DNA from: JALZAI01 sp038212215
Lineage (GTDB): Bacteria; Actinomycetota; Actinomycetes; Mycobacteriales; Jatrophihabitantaceae
Direction: 5' to 3'
Assembly (NCBI GenBank): GCA_038212215.1
Contig: JBBQUT010000026.1
Coordinates: 6,644-70,643 of the forward strand
DNA: 64,000 bases
Positions 32,362-41,598 of this stretch are shown here, piece by piece. Below the pieces are notes generated by a model. It ran no database searches. It saw only the letters and a program-made list of their open reading frames with translations, and was not told where the DNA came from. Position 1 is the first letter of the stretch, and every line of letters begins with the position of its first letter. Position numbers and translations under genes: made by a program.

Positions 32362-33638
32362 CCAGGAACCCGCTGCACGATATCGCCAAATGGCGCGACA
32401 GCGCCGGCCCGTCAGGCATCCCCTCTGTCTGCTCGGCGCATCCAATGGTTTTGGAGGCGTCCATGCGCGCCACCCTGCCGACGAAATTGTCCCTGCTGAT
32501 CGAGGCCACCTGCAACCAGGTCAACCAGGATGGCGGGTATACCGGCATGACCCCGATCGACTTCCGCGACTTCGTCGAGCGCATCGCCGATGAGACTGGC
32601 TTCCCTGCCGAGCGCATCATTTTGGCCGGCGACCACCTCGGCCCTAACCCTTGGAAAGGACTCCAGGCCGAGGAGGCGATGGAAAAGGCCGAGGTCATGA
32701 TTCGCGCCTTCGCAGCCGCGGGATTCAGGAAGCTGCACCTCGACTGCTCCATGGGCTGCGCGGGTGAGCCGGTGGCGCTGATGGATGACGAGACCGCTTC
32801 CCGCGCCGCGCGACTCGTCGCAGCGGCAGAATCCGCACTGCCGGGCCGCGACATCCCTAAGCCGGTATATGTCATCGGCACCGAGGTCCCGATTCCCGGC
32901 GGCGCGATGGAGGCGCTCGACGTGCTTGAGCTGACGGACCCCGCGAATGCCCGAGCGACCGTCCGGATTCACGAAACGGCCTTTGCTGAGGCCGGACAGT
33001 CGGAGGCCTTCACCCGAGTGATCGCCGCTGTAGTCCAGCCGGGCGTGGAATTCGGCAGCCATAATGTGGTCGACTACGACAGCGGCAAAGCTCGTGCCCT
33101 CAGCGCCACGTTGAAGGATCTGCCCGGCCTGGTCTTCGAAGCGCATTCAACCGATTACCAGACCCGCGCCAACCTGACCGATCTGGTGCGGGACGGCTTT
33201 GCAATCCTCAAAGTCGGCCCCGGCCTGACCTTCGTCCTGCGTGAAGCCTTCTACGGCCTCGACGCCATCGCCGAGGAGTTGTTTCCCGGCGGCCGCGATG
33301 AGACCCTGCGCGCCACGATGGAGCGGGTCATGCTGGCCGCGCCGAAGAACTGGGACAAGTACTACGAGGGCAGCGATGCCGAGCGCGCACTCCAGCGACA
33401 CTTCTCCTACAGTGACCGCATACGCTACTACTGGCCACAGCCGGAGGCTGCCGCGGCAGTGGAAGTCCTGTTCGAGATTCTGGGAGACACCGACCTGCCG
33501 GAGACGCTGATCGGCCAATATCTGGGGGCGCGTTACCAGGCCGTACGCAACGGGCGACTTGCACCCACTGCGCGCAGCCTCGCCCTGGCAGCGGTCGAGG
33601 GCGTGATGCAGGATTACATCTCGGCGTGCGAGGGCTAA
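32358..33638 (+). CDS. GatZ/KbaZ-like protein (tagatose-6-phosphate 4-epimerase or aldolase subunit)
   Basis: A 426-residue member of the GatZ/KbaZ family, recognised by LIEATCNQVNQDGGYTGM, ILAGDHLGPNPW, KLHLDCSMGC and VFEAHSTDYQT. In enterobacteria GatZ/KbaZ is a non-catalytic subunit of tagatose-1,6-bisphosphate aldolase, but there is no GatY/KbaY here. In Agrobacterium-type galactitol pathways the homologue epimerises tagatose 6-phosphate to fructose 6-phosphate, which suits this gene order with the kinase. ATGA overlap with the kinase gene. Confidence 0.92.
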   Translation: MTRNPLHDIAKWRDSAGPSGIPSVCSAHPMVLEASMRATLPTKLSLLIEATCNQVNQDGGYTGMTPIDFRDFVERIADETGFPAERIILAGDHLGPNPWKGLQAEEAMEKAEVMIRAFAAAGFRKLHLDCSMGCAGEPVALMDDETASRAARLVAAAESALPGRDIPKPVYVIGTEVPIPGGAMEALDVLELTDPANARATVRIHETAFAEAGQSEAFTRVIAAVVQPGVEFGSHNVVDYDSGKARALSATLKDLPGLVFEAHSTDYQTRANLTDLVRDGFAILKVGPGLTFVLREAFYGLDAIAEELFPGGRDETLRATMERVMLAAPKNWDKYYEGSDAERALQRHFSYSDRIRYYWPQPEAAAAVEVLFEILGDTDLPETLIGQYLGARYQAVRNGRLAPTARSLALAAVEGVMQDYISACEG

Positions 33639-33692
33639 GCGTCGGGCACCGTGCGATGAAGGAACGCGGCGCTCCCTTTGAACCTCAGCGAA

Positions 33693-35243
33693 TCATCCCC
33701 GCGAATGCTCACTTGAGGTCTCCTGACCTGAGGCTGCAAGACCGTCAATCAATGCCTGTGCGCCCTCGTTCAGCAACGCGGACAGCAAGCGGGTGTAGCT
33801 CGCCACAAATCGTTCGTGGTCGACAAGGTCGCCGAACACGTTGCGGTTCTCCACGAACGCCAGTGGTTGCTCGCGCTGTCGTAGCGCCGCCGTCCGGAGC
33901 ACGTCGGCCAGCGGATCGACGACGTCGATCGCCTCGCCCTGCTCGTCCACGCCTTCGGCGTAGCGGGCCCAGGACGCCACGACAGCGGCGCAGCGCTCGA
34001 TCGGGCCGTCGTGCGCCAGCTGGTAATGCAGCACCGGGAGCAAGAATTTTGGCATCCGCTCCGAGCTGTCCACGCACAACCGGGCAAGCGTGTCTCGGAT
34101 CGCGGGGTTGCCGAACCGCTCGATCAGCTGTTCGACGTACTGGTTCAAATCCACCCCCGGCACCGGCCGCAGCGACGGGATCGCCTCGTCGTACATATAG
34201 CGCCGCAGTAGTTCGGCGAAGGCCGGATCGGCCATCACGTCGTGCGCGTAGCGATACCCGGCCAAATAACCGGCGTAGCCGAGCGCCTGGTGGCTGGCGT
34301 TGAGCAGCCGCAGCTTCATCAGCTCATAGGGCTCGACATCGTCAGTCAGTTGCACACCCGCCTGCTCGTACGGTGGTCGACCGTCGGTGAATACGTCTTC
34401 GAGGACCCACTGCAGGTACGGCTCACACACCACCGGCCAGCCGTCACTGATGCCGAACGCCTCGCTGGCGAGGCGTCGATCGTCGTCAGTGGTGGCCGGG
34501 GTGATCCGGTCGACCATCGAGTTCGGGAAGGCGACGTGCTCGCCGATCCACTCGGCAAGCTCGGCGTCGCGTAGCCGAGCGAAGCCGAGGATCGCATTCC
34601 GCGTCACATGCCCGTTGCCCTGCACGTTGTCACACGACACGATTGTGAAGGGCGTGGTGCCGCTGGCGCGGCGACGGGCGAGCGCCTCGACAATGTAGCC
34701 GAACACCGTTTGCGGTGAGTTTCGATCCGCGAGGTCGTGCGCGATGCCCGGGCCGTCCCGATCGAACTCTCCGGTCACCCGGTGGACGTTGTAACCAGCC
34801 TCGGTCACCGTCAGGCTGACCATACGAATGGCCGGGTCGACAAGGGTTTCCAGCACCCTGGCGGGGTCGTCCGGAGCAAACTGATAGTCGACAATCGACC
34901 CGATAACGCGCGCCGATCGCGAACCGTCAGGTGCTTTGACGATGAGTGTGTAGAGGCCGCTTTGCGCATCCATCACCTCGCCCATTCGCCGGTCGCCCGG
35001 GAGCAGGCCGACCCCGCAAATCGCCCAGTCGTGTGCGAGGCCCGCATTCATCAACGTGTCGAGGTACACCGCCTGATGCGCCCGGTGGAAGCCACCCACG
35101 CCGAAATGGACGATGCCGACCGAGAGACCCTCGCGGTCGTAGGTCGGCAACGCGACGTCCGGCCGGATACGCTCGAGCGTGGCTGCCCGCAGCGGGACAA
35201 CGGTCGGGCCCGGGGCCGATGCCACTACCGCGTCCCCCCGCAT
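33693..35243 (-). CDS. Mannitol dehydrogenase-family polyol dehydrogenase
   Basis: A 516-residue long-chain polyol dehydrogenase. N-terminal NAD domain with VGIVHFGVGGFHRAHQAVYLD (GxGxFHR) and TVTEAGY; C-terminal catalytic motif KLRLLNASHQALGY gives Lys, Asn and His with the mannitol dehydrogenase spacing (K, +5 N, +8 H). Oxidises a hexitol such as mannitol, arabitol or sorbitol to a ketose. It ends convergent with the GatZ-like gene and is the last gene of the ABC-transporter operon, 28 nt after permease 2. Confidence 0.93.
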   Translation of the reverse strand: MRGDAVVASAPGPTVVPLRAATLERIRPDVALPTYDREGLSVGIVHFGVGGFHRAHQAVYLDTLMNAGLAHDWAICGVGLLPGDRRMGEVMDAQSGLYTLIVKAPDGSRSARVIGSIVDYQFAPDDPARVLETLVDPAIRMVSLTVTEAGYNVHRVTGEFDRDGPGIAHDLADRNSPQTVFGYIVEALARRRASGTTPFTIVSCDNVQGNGHVTRNAILGFARLRDAELAEWIGEHVAFPNSMVDRITPATTDDDRRLASEAFGISDGWPVVCEPYLQWVLEDVFTDGRPPYEQAGVQLTDDVEPYELMKLRLLNASHQALGYAGYLAGYRYAHDVMADPAFAELLRRYMYDEAIPSLRPVPGVDLNQYVEQLIERFGNPAIRDTLARLCVDSSERMPKFLLPVLHYQLAHDGPIERCAAVVASWARYAEGVDEQGEAIDVVDPLADVLRTAALRQREQPLAFVENRNVFGDLVDHERFVASYTRLLSALLNEGAQALIDGLAASGQETSSEHSRG

Positions 35244-35271
35244 ACCGGTGGCCAGCCGGCGAGTGCGCCCC

Positions 35272-36156
35272 TCACTTGACCGCTCCGAGAGATAGTCCTT
35301 GGACCAGCTTGTCCTGCGCGGCGAAACCAGCGACCAGAACTGGAACCGAGACGGCGACGGTTCCGGCGCAGAGCTGAGCCAGATATGAGTGCTCCGTCTG
35401 GATCAGGGTGCTGACGAAGACTGGCGCGGTTTGGGCGTTGACACTGGTGAGTACCTTGGCGAAGAGTTGCTCGTTCCAAGAGAAAATGAAACATATCAGC
35501 GATGTCGCAGCGATACCGGGCATCGCGATCGGTGCCACGATCTTGCGCATGATCTGCAGCGTTGTCGCACCGTCGATCGACGCCGCCTCGATGATGGCGG
35601 GGGGCACTTCTGCGAGGAACGAGCGCATCATCCACACCGCGATCGGCAGGTTCATCGAGGTGTACAAGACGATGAGCACGAGGATGTTGTCGGGCAGGTG
35701 GATCTCTTTGGTGGTGAACAGATAGATCGGCAGGATACCCGCAACCGGCGGCAGCATTTTGGTGGATAGGAAGAAGAACATCGTGTCAGTCCATTTGCGG
35801 ACCGGTCGGATCGATAGCGCGTACGCAGCGGGAATAGCCAACATCAACACCAGGATCGTGGAAATGATGCTGGTCTGGGCGGAATTGAGCAGCCCTGGTG
35901 TGATGTCATTCGTGCCGTTGAACAAATTCTTAAAATTGGACAACGTCAGCGAAGCGCCCCAACTCGGCGGGTAGGTCTGCGCCTTCTCCGGCGAGTGCAG
36001 CGACGTCAGGACCATGTACAGGATTGGGACGATGAAGATCAGACCAATGATCCAGGCCCCGAGCCCGACGGCGATCGTGGAGCCGTGTCTGTACTTTTTC
36101 GGGCCGGACGTCGGGATGAGCGTTTTGGTAGGCGTTCCAGGCAGGGTGGCAGTCAT
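35272..36156 (-). CDS. Sugar ABC transporter permease (MalG-like)
   Basis: A 294-residue carbohydrate permease with six membrane helices. The cytoplasmic EAA loop reads EAASIDGATTLQIMRKIVAPIAMPG in two parts (EAASIDGA, then IMRKIVAPIAMPG), which docks the ATPase. No ATPase gene is in the locus, so a shared MsiK-like ATPase elsewhere is likely, as in many actinobacteria. Overlaps permease 1 by 4 nt. Confidence 0.93.
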   Translation of the reverse strand: MTATLPGTPTKTLIPTSGPKKYRHGSTIAVGLGAWIIGLIFIVPILYMVLTSLHSPEKAQTYPPSWGASLTLSNFKNLFNGTNDITPGLLNSAQTSIISTILVLMLAIPAAYALSIRPVRKWTDTMFFFLSTKMLPPVAGILPIYLFTTKEIHLPDNILVLIVLYTSMNLPIAVWMMRSFLAEVPPAIIEAASIDGATTLQIMRKIVAPIAMPGIAATSLICFIFSWNEQLFAKVLTSVNAQTAPVFVSTLIQTEHSYLAQLCAGTVAVSVPVLVAGFAAQDKLVQGLSLGAVK

Positions 36157-37115
36157 CGGGCATTCTCCTCCGATAGCAGACCCGACACGACGCGCAGGCC
36201 GAACGTCGCGACGATGAGAGACCCGATGACGACCACCACGCCAAGCGCGGAGGCAACCCCGTAGTCCTTGGCAGCATAGAAGACCTCGTAGACCGCATAG
36301 GGAATGTTGGTCGAGTTCTGACCAGCGGTCATGCCGACGACTGCGTCAAAGTTCTGCACGATGAAGATGGTGCCGAGGACGGCACCCAGTTCGATATACC
36401 TGCGCATGTGCGGCAGTGTCATGCTCCGAAACATCTGCCACGCATTGGCACCGTCGACCGACGCCGCCTCCATGATCTCAGGGTCGCGGGACTGCAGGCC
36501 GGCCAAAAGGATCAGCATCATGAACGGGGTCCATTGCCAGATCAGCGCGATCTCGATCGAGATTTTCGGGTGGGTGGACAAGAATGAGATGTTCTGAGCA
36601 TCCTTCACGCCAAGCTCACCGAGTAGACCGTCGACCAGACCAAATCCGGTCTGCAGCATTCCATTCCCCCAGAAGATGGCGGAGGCAATCGGGACGATCA
36701 GGAATGGCGCGATCATCATGGTGCGCACGATGCCGCGGCCGAAGAACTTCCGGTCGAGCATGAGCGCTATCCCGAGACCGAGCAGGACGCTGATGACGAC
36801 CACGGTTACCGTCATCTGGATCGACGTAATCACCGCGTTGCGGTACTCGGTATTGGTGAAGACCTGTTTGTAGTTGTCGAAGGCTGCGAACGACTTTCCC
36901 TTCGCGTCGGGCTGAGCGCTCCAGTTCATGAACGAGATGACGAGCGTCGCGACGAATGGCAACTGGGTTACGATGATCAAGAAAACGAGCGCCGGGAGAA
37001 GGGGCGCTCGACGCACCCACGATTCCTTTCCCCACTTGCTGATCTTTGCCGCGTTTGCGCGCTCGTCGACCTCGTCAGAGGTCAACACTTCCTCACTGAC
37101 TACGGTCGAACTCAT
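36153..37115 (-). CDS. Sugar ABC transporter permease (MalF-like)
   Basis: A 320-residue permease with a long cytoplasmic N-terminus (~35 residues), six helices and the EAA loop EAASVDGANAWQMF. It pairs with the downstream permease for uptake of a sugar or hexitol. It starts 135 nt after the binding-protein stop, with a strong hairpin in that gap that probably lowers permease expression relative to the binding protein. Confidence 0.93.
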   Translation of the reverse strand: MSSTVVSEEVLTSDEVDERANAAKISKWGKESWVRRAPLLPALVFLIIVTQLPFVATLVISFMNWSAQPDAKGKSFAAFDNYKQVFTNTEYRNAVITSIQMTVTVVVISVLLGLGIALMLDRKFFGRGIVRTMMIAPFLIVPIASAIFWGNGMLQTGFGLVDGLLGELGVKDAQNISFLSTHPKISIEIALIWQWTPFMMLILLAGLQSRDPEIMEAASVDGANAWQMFRSMTLPHMRRYIELGAVLGTIFIVQNFDAVVGMTAGQNSTNIPYAVYEVFYAAKDYGVASALGVVVVIGSLIVATFGLRVVSGLLSEENAR

Positions 37116-37200
37116 GTCCTGCCTCCGAGTTCCATGGCTCGTCTGAGGGCCACTCCGGTCGATCGGCTGCGCCAGCCGACGTGCCCTGATCTTTCGTTGC

Positions 37201-37239
37201 GAAGAGGGGGCCTGGACCGGTGGACCCGACCCCCTCTTC
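37201..37239 (-). terminator. Strong hairpin between binding-protein and permease genes
   Basis: GAAGAGGGGG at 37201-37210 and CCCCCTCTTC at 37230-37239 are exact complements (10 bp, 19-base loop). It lies 11 bases after the binding-protein stop on the minus strand. Such intercistronic hairpins in sugar ABC operons usually cause partial termination or protect the upstream mRNA, leaving more binding protein than permease. Confidence 0.65.
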
Positions 37240-37250
37240 AGCTGCCCGAG

Positions 37251-38627
37251 CTATTTTTGCTTGTTTCCCGCCGCCTGAGCAACGCTCTGGCACTGGTTGA
37301 GCGCCGAGTCCGTACTCGTCGAGCCGGCAATCGCGCTAGAGATCAACTTCGCGCACGTCAGACCGAAGTCCGTGAACGACGGGATGCCGACGAACTGGAT
37401 TCCTGAGTATGGGCGCTTCTGAGCGCCAGGATTGGCCGCCGGCGCTTCCTTGATCGCCTTGAGAGTCGGCACGGCGAACACACCGGCGACCTTCAGGTAC
37501 GTCGGGTCGGAGTACGTCGAGGTGCGCTTACCGGCCGGGACATTGCTCGGACCGGGGAACGGACCCTTGGTGGTGCTGGCGACCAAGTCCTCGTAGGCCT
37601 TGCTGGACGCCCACGCGACGAACTTCTTGGCGTTGTCCAGGTGCTTGGTCGCCTTCTCGATCGCCCACGCCCAGGTGTAGAGCCAGCCTGTCTTCGGCAC
37701 CACGTCGTGCGGAGCGCTGACGTAGCCCATCTTGCCCTTGACCGGTGAGTTTGACGCCTCCAGCGGTCCAGCCGCTGACGTCGCGTCGTACCACATAGCA
37801 GCTTTACCACCCTGCACCGCCGCGAGGCACTGCGGGAAGCTGAAGGTTGCCGCACCCGCCTCACCGTCCTTGCGGATGAGATTGACATAGAAGTTCGCTG
37901 CCTTCTTGAAGCCGCCGGTGTTCACCTGGGCCTTCCAGTTGGTGTCGAACCAGGCGCCACCGAAGGCGTTGACGACGGTGGTGAGTGGCGCAAGGTTGTC
38001 GCCCCAGCCGGCCAGGCCGCGCAGGCAGATGCCGCTCATGCCCGGCACTGTCTTCTTGATCTTGTCAGCAAACGACGCGACTTGGTCCCAGGTCGGGTCA
38101 GCCGGCATCGTCAGGCCGGCCTGCTGGAAGACGTCCTTGCGATACATCAGGAACGAGGACTCGCCGTAGAACGGCTCGCCGTAGAGCTTGCCGTTGGCCG
38201 ACAAAGCCTCAGTCATCGACGGAAGGATGTCGGCCTGGTTGAACGCCTTGTCCGCGGCGATGCTCTGCATGTCCGCGACCCAGCCGGCCTTGGCGTAGTA
38301 CGGAATCTCGAAGTTGGACAGCGTCGCGACGTCGTAGGTGCCGGATTGGTTAGCGAACTCGGTGCTGGCCGTATCACGCATGTCCTGCTCGACCTTGGGG
38401 ACGAAGTTGACCTTGATGCCGGTCTGCTTGGTGAAGTTGGCTGCGGTCAGGGCCCTCAACTCCAGCATCTGCGGGTTGTTAACCATCAAGACGTTGATGG
38501 ACTTGCTGCCGCTGCTGCTGCCTCCGGCCCCACAAGCCGACAGGACTGAGGCCAATGTGAGTGCGGTCGCCGCAATAGCAACGACGCGAGTGCGTCGTGC
38601 TGTCGTGGCGGGTCGTTGCAGGTACAT
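37251..38627 (-). CDS. Extracellular sugar-binding lipoprotein of ABC transporter
   Basis: A 458-residue family-1-type substrate-binding protein. Signal peptide with RRTRVVAIAA, hydrophobic core and lipobox LSAC giving lipidated C32, then a Gly/Ser-rich linker. SBP features follow: INVLMVNNPQMLELRAL, GTYDVATLSNFEIPYYAKAGW and a C-terminal disulfide-capable region. Start at ATG 38627 with AGGAGG 11 nt upstream; an ATG 30 nt earlier lacks a site. Sorbitol/mannitol-type SBPs look alike. First gene of the uptake operon. Confidence 0.93.
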   Translation of the reverse strand: MYLQRPATTARRTRVVAIAATALTLASVLSACGAGGSSSGSKSINVLMVNNPQMLELRALTAANFTKQTGIKVNFVPKVEQDMRDTASTEFANQSGTYDVATLSNFEIPYYAKAGWVADMQSIAADKAFNQADILPSMTEALSANGKLYGEPFYGESSFLMYRKDVFQQAGLTMPADPTWDQVASFADKIKKTVPGMSGICLRGLAGWGDNLAPLTTVVNAFGGAWFDTNWKAQVNTGGFKKAANFYVNLIRKDGEAGAATFSFPQCLAAVQGGKAAMWYDATSAAGPLEASNSPVKGKMGYVSAPHDVVPKTGWLYTWAWAIEKATKHLDNAKKFVAWASSKAYEDLVASTTKGPFPGPSNVPAGKRTSTYSDPTYLKVAGVFAVPTLKAIKEAPAANPGAQKRPYSGIQFVGIPSFTDFGLTCAKLISSAIAGSTSTDSALNQCQSVAQAAGNKQK

Positions 38628-38719
38628 GGTGTGGGACCTCCTAGATATTGACTTCACGTCGCGCTTGGGCGCCCGGCGTGTTCACTGGTTCGGGACCCTG
38701 CTGGTCGCTTTGGTGGCAA

Positions 38720-38732
38720 CACAACCGGTGTG
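38720..38732. promoter_or_regulatory. LacI-type palindrome upstream of the binding-protein operon
   Basis: CACAACCGGTGTG is an imperfect palindrome (11 of 13 positions) centred on the CpG typical of LacI-family operators, 93 bp upstream of the binding-protein start. A nine-base part of it (ACCGGTGTG) recurs 45 bp upstream of the kinase gene at 31358. It is a reasonable target of the LacI-family protein encoded at 40417. Inference from shape and position only. Confidence 0.4.
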
Positions 38733-39653
38733 AGTTCGATGCTGCGAGCGCAAAGTTCCGCCGTGGCCAACCGTGCTGACGTAGGTGAGCTTCCTTGCCG
38801 AGTCCGCGACGCTTGCGGGCGCCGACGGCGCTCCGCCGGCAAATGACATCGTGCTCACGAGTGCCGTCGGCGCGCAGCGATACATCGGGCAGTGGAGTCC
38901 ATGTTGCTCGGTTAGTCACATCGCGACGGTTTCTCTGACGGCCTGCCACGGATTCATCGGGCATCATCGACGTCGATGCGGCCTAGGATGGATGTGTGCT
39001 CGCTGCTCGATGACCCACCGCCGCGATTCAATCGCATACATCCAGTCGTGCCCCTCGCCCGTCACTGAACAGTCAGTCTTTGATGCCTCTCTCACCTTCG
39101 ATCAGAGAGGTCCGTAACACAAGCAGATCGGGTATCAATCCGGTAACACCGGCGCCGGATTGTGCGCTTCCATTTGTGCCACCGACAAAGCCTTATTGCC
39201 CGGCGTCGCGACGTGAATACGCATCGGCGGACGAATATGAGTGTGTGGTTCGAATGAGTTCTGAAAACCGGTCGGGCGCGGGCGCGAAAATCTCAGGTGT
39301 ACGTGTAGCAGGCATTGTTTGGTGATGTGGCTCAGTTCGCAAGGACGTCACTGTCGTAGCGATTGCCCATAGTCAGCGAGGTCGACCGACTCGCTCTCGC
39401 TTCCGAGGCTCTCGATCCCGCACCCAACGAACCCAGCGTTGGTGCACTGCGCCAACAGCAGTGCCGAAGTTGCTACGGTGTCTAGCGTTCCAGTGCTGCC
39501 TCCTCATCTGCTCGCCCGACCGGACGGTGAGCGACCAGGCTGCATCTACCAACCCGGCGGCACGGTCGTCGTCGATGACACCGCCGCCTGATCGGGTACG
39601 CGAATTACACCGAGGGGTTCATGATTGCGTCCGTCGCTCGAAAGTGCAAGCAT

Positions 39654-39718
39654 TTGCGCAATCCTATTGCGAACTTTTGCGCGACGCCGGTTGCCGCGAC
39701 CCGCAAACGATTGCGCAA
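39654..39718. repeat. Pair of TTGCGCAA palindromes 57 bp apart
   Basis: TTGCGCAA occurs at 39654-39661 and 39711-39718; with flanks they form an inverted pair TTTGCGCAATC / GATTGCGCAAA. Between them lie TTGCGAAC and TTTTGCGCGAC, partial copies. The 8-bp palindrome with central GC is compatible with a dimeric regulator. The cluster sits ~150 bp upstream of the broken kinase gene. Confidence 0.45.
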
Positions 39719-39870
39719 ACCGCGGGATGGTGGCAGACTGGGCCGATCAGGTAGGGGGCACACGACGATGCGCCGAATGAGCGCGGGTGCCCCTCCTGAT
39801 TGTCGAGTCGGCGAGCCAACGGCGAACCAGTTGGAAGGCGACGACGTCCGGATCCGGATCGGCACTGCGC

Positions 39871-40353
39871 ATGCCTGACGTTCCCGTCTCCTTCGAAGAA
39901 TTGGTCGAGCGTGCACGCGCGTCCACGACTACGGGAGACCACGCAATTCCGCGAATCGTCGGCTCACCAGGCTCCGGGAAAGCTACTTCACTGAGCGACT
40001 TGTCTACGCGCTCGGCCGAGTGGCACCGGTTCGGGGCGGCGACCGACAGTGGCTGTGCCACGTGCCCATGGACGGATTCCGTCTCGCCGACATCGAACTG
40101 CCCCGCACCGATCGAGCCGGCGGCCCGACTTATCGTGACGGAGGGCAACTACCTCCTCCTCGAAGTCGCGCCGTGGACGGACGTTCGCTCTTTGATGACC
40201 GAGGTCTGGTATTACCACGCCGACGAGCGTCGCCCCGTCAGTCAACTCGCGCGGCGTCACGTCGAGTTCGGCAAGTTGACGGGGGATGCGCAGGAGTGGG
40301 TCAAACGGCACGACGGTCAGGCGACCTCCCGCGCACCCGAGATTGGTCGCTGA
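39871..40353 (+). pseudogene. Broken phosphoribulokinase/uridine-kinase-type sugar or nucleoside kinase
   Basis: The start reads VSFEELVERARA, then IVGSPGSGKA, a P-loop where the next residue should be Ser/Thr and the frame then changes. The adjacent frame continues the protein with FTERLVYALGRVAP and HVPMDGFRLADIEL, the family's substrate loop. A ~60-residue centre is missing, after which the first frame resumes with PAARLIVTEGNYLLLEVAPW, MTEVWYYHADE and RHVEFGK. So there is at least one frameshift and one deletion. Intact homologues of ~210 residues often accompany polyol loci in actinobacteria. Confidence 0.75.
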
Positions 40354-40416
40354 CCGTGCCGCAGCAGAGCGACTTAGCTCAAATCAGTTGCGCTGGCGAT
40401 TGTTGGGATTTGTTAC

Positions 40417-41553
40417 ATGGCGGGTAACGGACTTCGTCGCGACGTGACGATGGCCGATGTCGCTCGGCTAGCAGGTGTCTCCATAACGACGGTGTCGCAC
40501 GTTGTCAACCGCACGCGCAGGGTCTCGCCGGCTACCGAGCGTGCGGTGCTCTCAGCTGCTGCAGAGACAGGATACGTGCCAGATCAGGTCGTGCGATCTC
40601 TGCGTACAACGGGGTCGCGCACAATCGGGCTGGCGCTCTCGGCGATCTCCAACACCCACTTTGCAGACCTCGTGCGCAGCGTTGAGCGCGCGCTGGCGCG
40701 CAGTGGCTACTCATTGTTGCTCGCCGACACCCATGACGACGAGGTCCAAGAGTTACGAGCGATGAACGAATTGCTGACCCGGCGGGTCGACGCAGTGCTA
40801 CTTGCCCCGTCTGCGAATCCACGACGGGTGCTGGAACACGCCAGACAGCGGCAAGTGCCCGTGGTCATTGTCGACCGCGCGGTCGATGAAAACTGCGATC
40901 AGGTCATCGTGGAAAACATCGAATCGACGGCTGCTCTCGTCGAGCATCTGGTTCGCCACGGACGCCGGCGCATCGCCATGATCAGCGGGAAGCCCGGACT
41001 GTCTACGACCGACGAACGAATACGGGGTTTCAAGCGTGGCCTGCGCGCTGCGGGCATAAGGCTGCGACCGGAGCTCCTGATCGGCGGAGATTCGACAGTG
41101 GACGGGGGCTTCACGGCGGCGAACACGTTGCTCGCACTCGCGAAGCCGCCGGAGGCGTTACTTGTCGGCAACAACGCGATGACGATCGGCGCAGTCCATG
41201 CGGCCAGCGATCTGGGTACACGGATCTCGCAAGACCTCGCCCTCGTCGCGTTCGACGACTTCGAATGGGCCGACTTCTTCCGACCTCGTCTCACCGTCAT
41301 GGCTCAGCCGCTACAAGCCATGGGCGAGCAGGCAGCCAGCATGATCCTGAGCCGACTCGCCGACCCCCACGCGCCGGCGCGAAAACTCGTGATGCGCGCC
41401 GAATTGCGGCGCCGAGAGTCGTGCGGGTGCGATCGAGAGGCGTTGCCGCTAACCCCGTTGACATCCGCCGGATCCAACTCGAAGCGGACACAGGAGACCG
41501 GAGCTACCCGAGCACCGCAACAGCCGCGAGGAGCCGGACGATCCGCGACGTGA
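40417..41553 (+). CDS. LacI-family transcriptional regulator
   Basis: A 378-residue LacI/GalR protein. The HTH is TMADVARLAGVSITTVSHVVN, followed by hinge-helix region GYVPDQVVRSLRT and a periplasmic-binding-type sensor domain (NTHFADLVRSVERAL, VVIVDRAVDE, ALVAFDDFEWADFF). It is ~35 residues longer at the C-terminus than usual, in low-complexity sequence. It presumably regulates the polyol genes, binding sites such as 38720. Sensor ligand unknown. Confidence 0.93.
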   Translation: MAGNGLRRDVTMADVARLAGVSITTVSHVVNRTRRVSPATERAVLSAAAETGYVPDQVVRSLRTTGSRTIGLALSAISNTHFADLVRSVERALARSGYSLLLADTHDDEVQELRAMNELLTRRVDAVLLAPSANPRRVLEHARQRQVPVVIVDRAVDENCDQVIVENIESTAALVEHLVRHGRRRIAMISGKPGLSTTDERIRGFKRGLRAAGIRLRPELLIGGDSTVDGGFTAANTLLALAKPPEALLVGNNAMTIGAVHAASDLGTRISQDLALVAFDDFEWADFFRPRLTVMAQPLQAMGEQAASMILSRLADPHAPARKLVMRAELRRRESCGCDREALPLTPLTSAGSNSKRTQETGATRAPQQPRGAGRSAT

Positions 41554-41578
41554 CCAAGCAGTTGCAGCGTGAAAGCCG

Positions 41579-41598
41579 GTCCGGTCGTCTGACCGGAC
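41579..41598 (+). terminator. Hairpin after the LacI gene
   Basis: GTCCGGTC (41579-41586), a four-base loop, then GACCGGAC (41591-41598): a perfect 8-bp stem, 26 nt after the LacI stop codon. No U-tract follows, which is common for actinobacterial terminators. It probably ends the regulator's transcript. Confidence 0.55.

Larger units (their letters stand above)
38628..39870. other. Long gene-free regulatory/decayed stretch in the sugar-alcohol locus
   Basis: About 1.2 kb with no convincing gene and visibly lower GC than its flanks. It holds the promoter of the binding-protein operon, a LacI-type palindrome at 38720-38732, a TGAAAACCGGT half-site at 39260-39270 like the canonical LacI-family half operator, and two TTGCGCAA palindromes at 39654-39661 and 39711-39718. 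Short frames here are random-looking. It may be left from a deletion that also broke the kinase at 39871. Confidence 0.45.

Noticed and set aside
39241..39300. TGGTTCGAATGAG resembling a tRNA T-loop
   Set aside because: No acceptor stem or anticodon arm can be folded around it.
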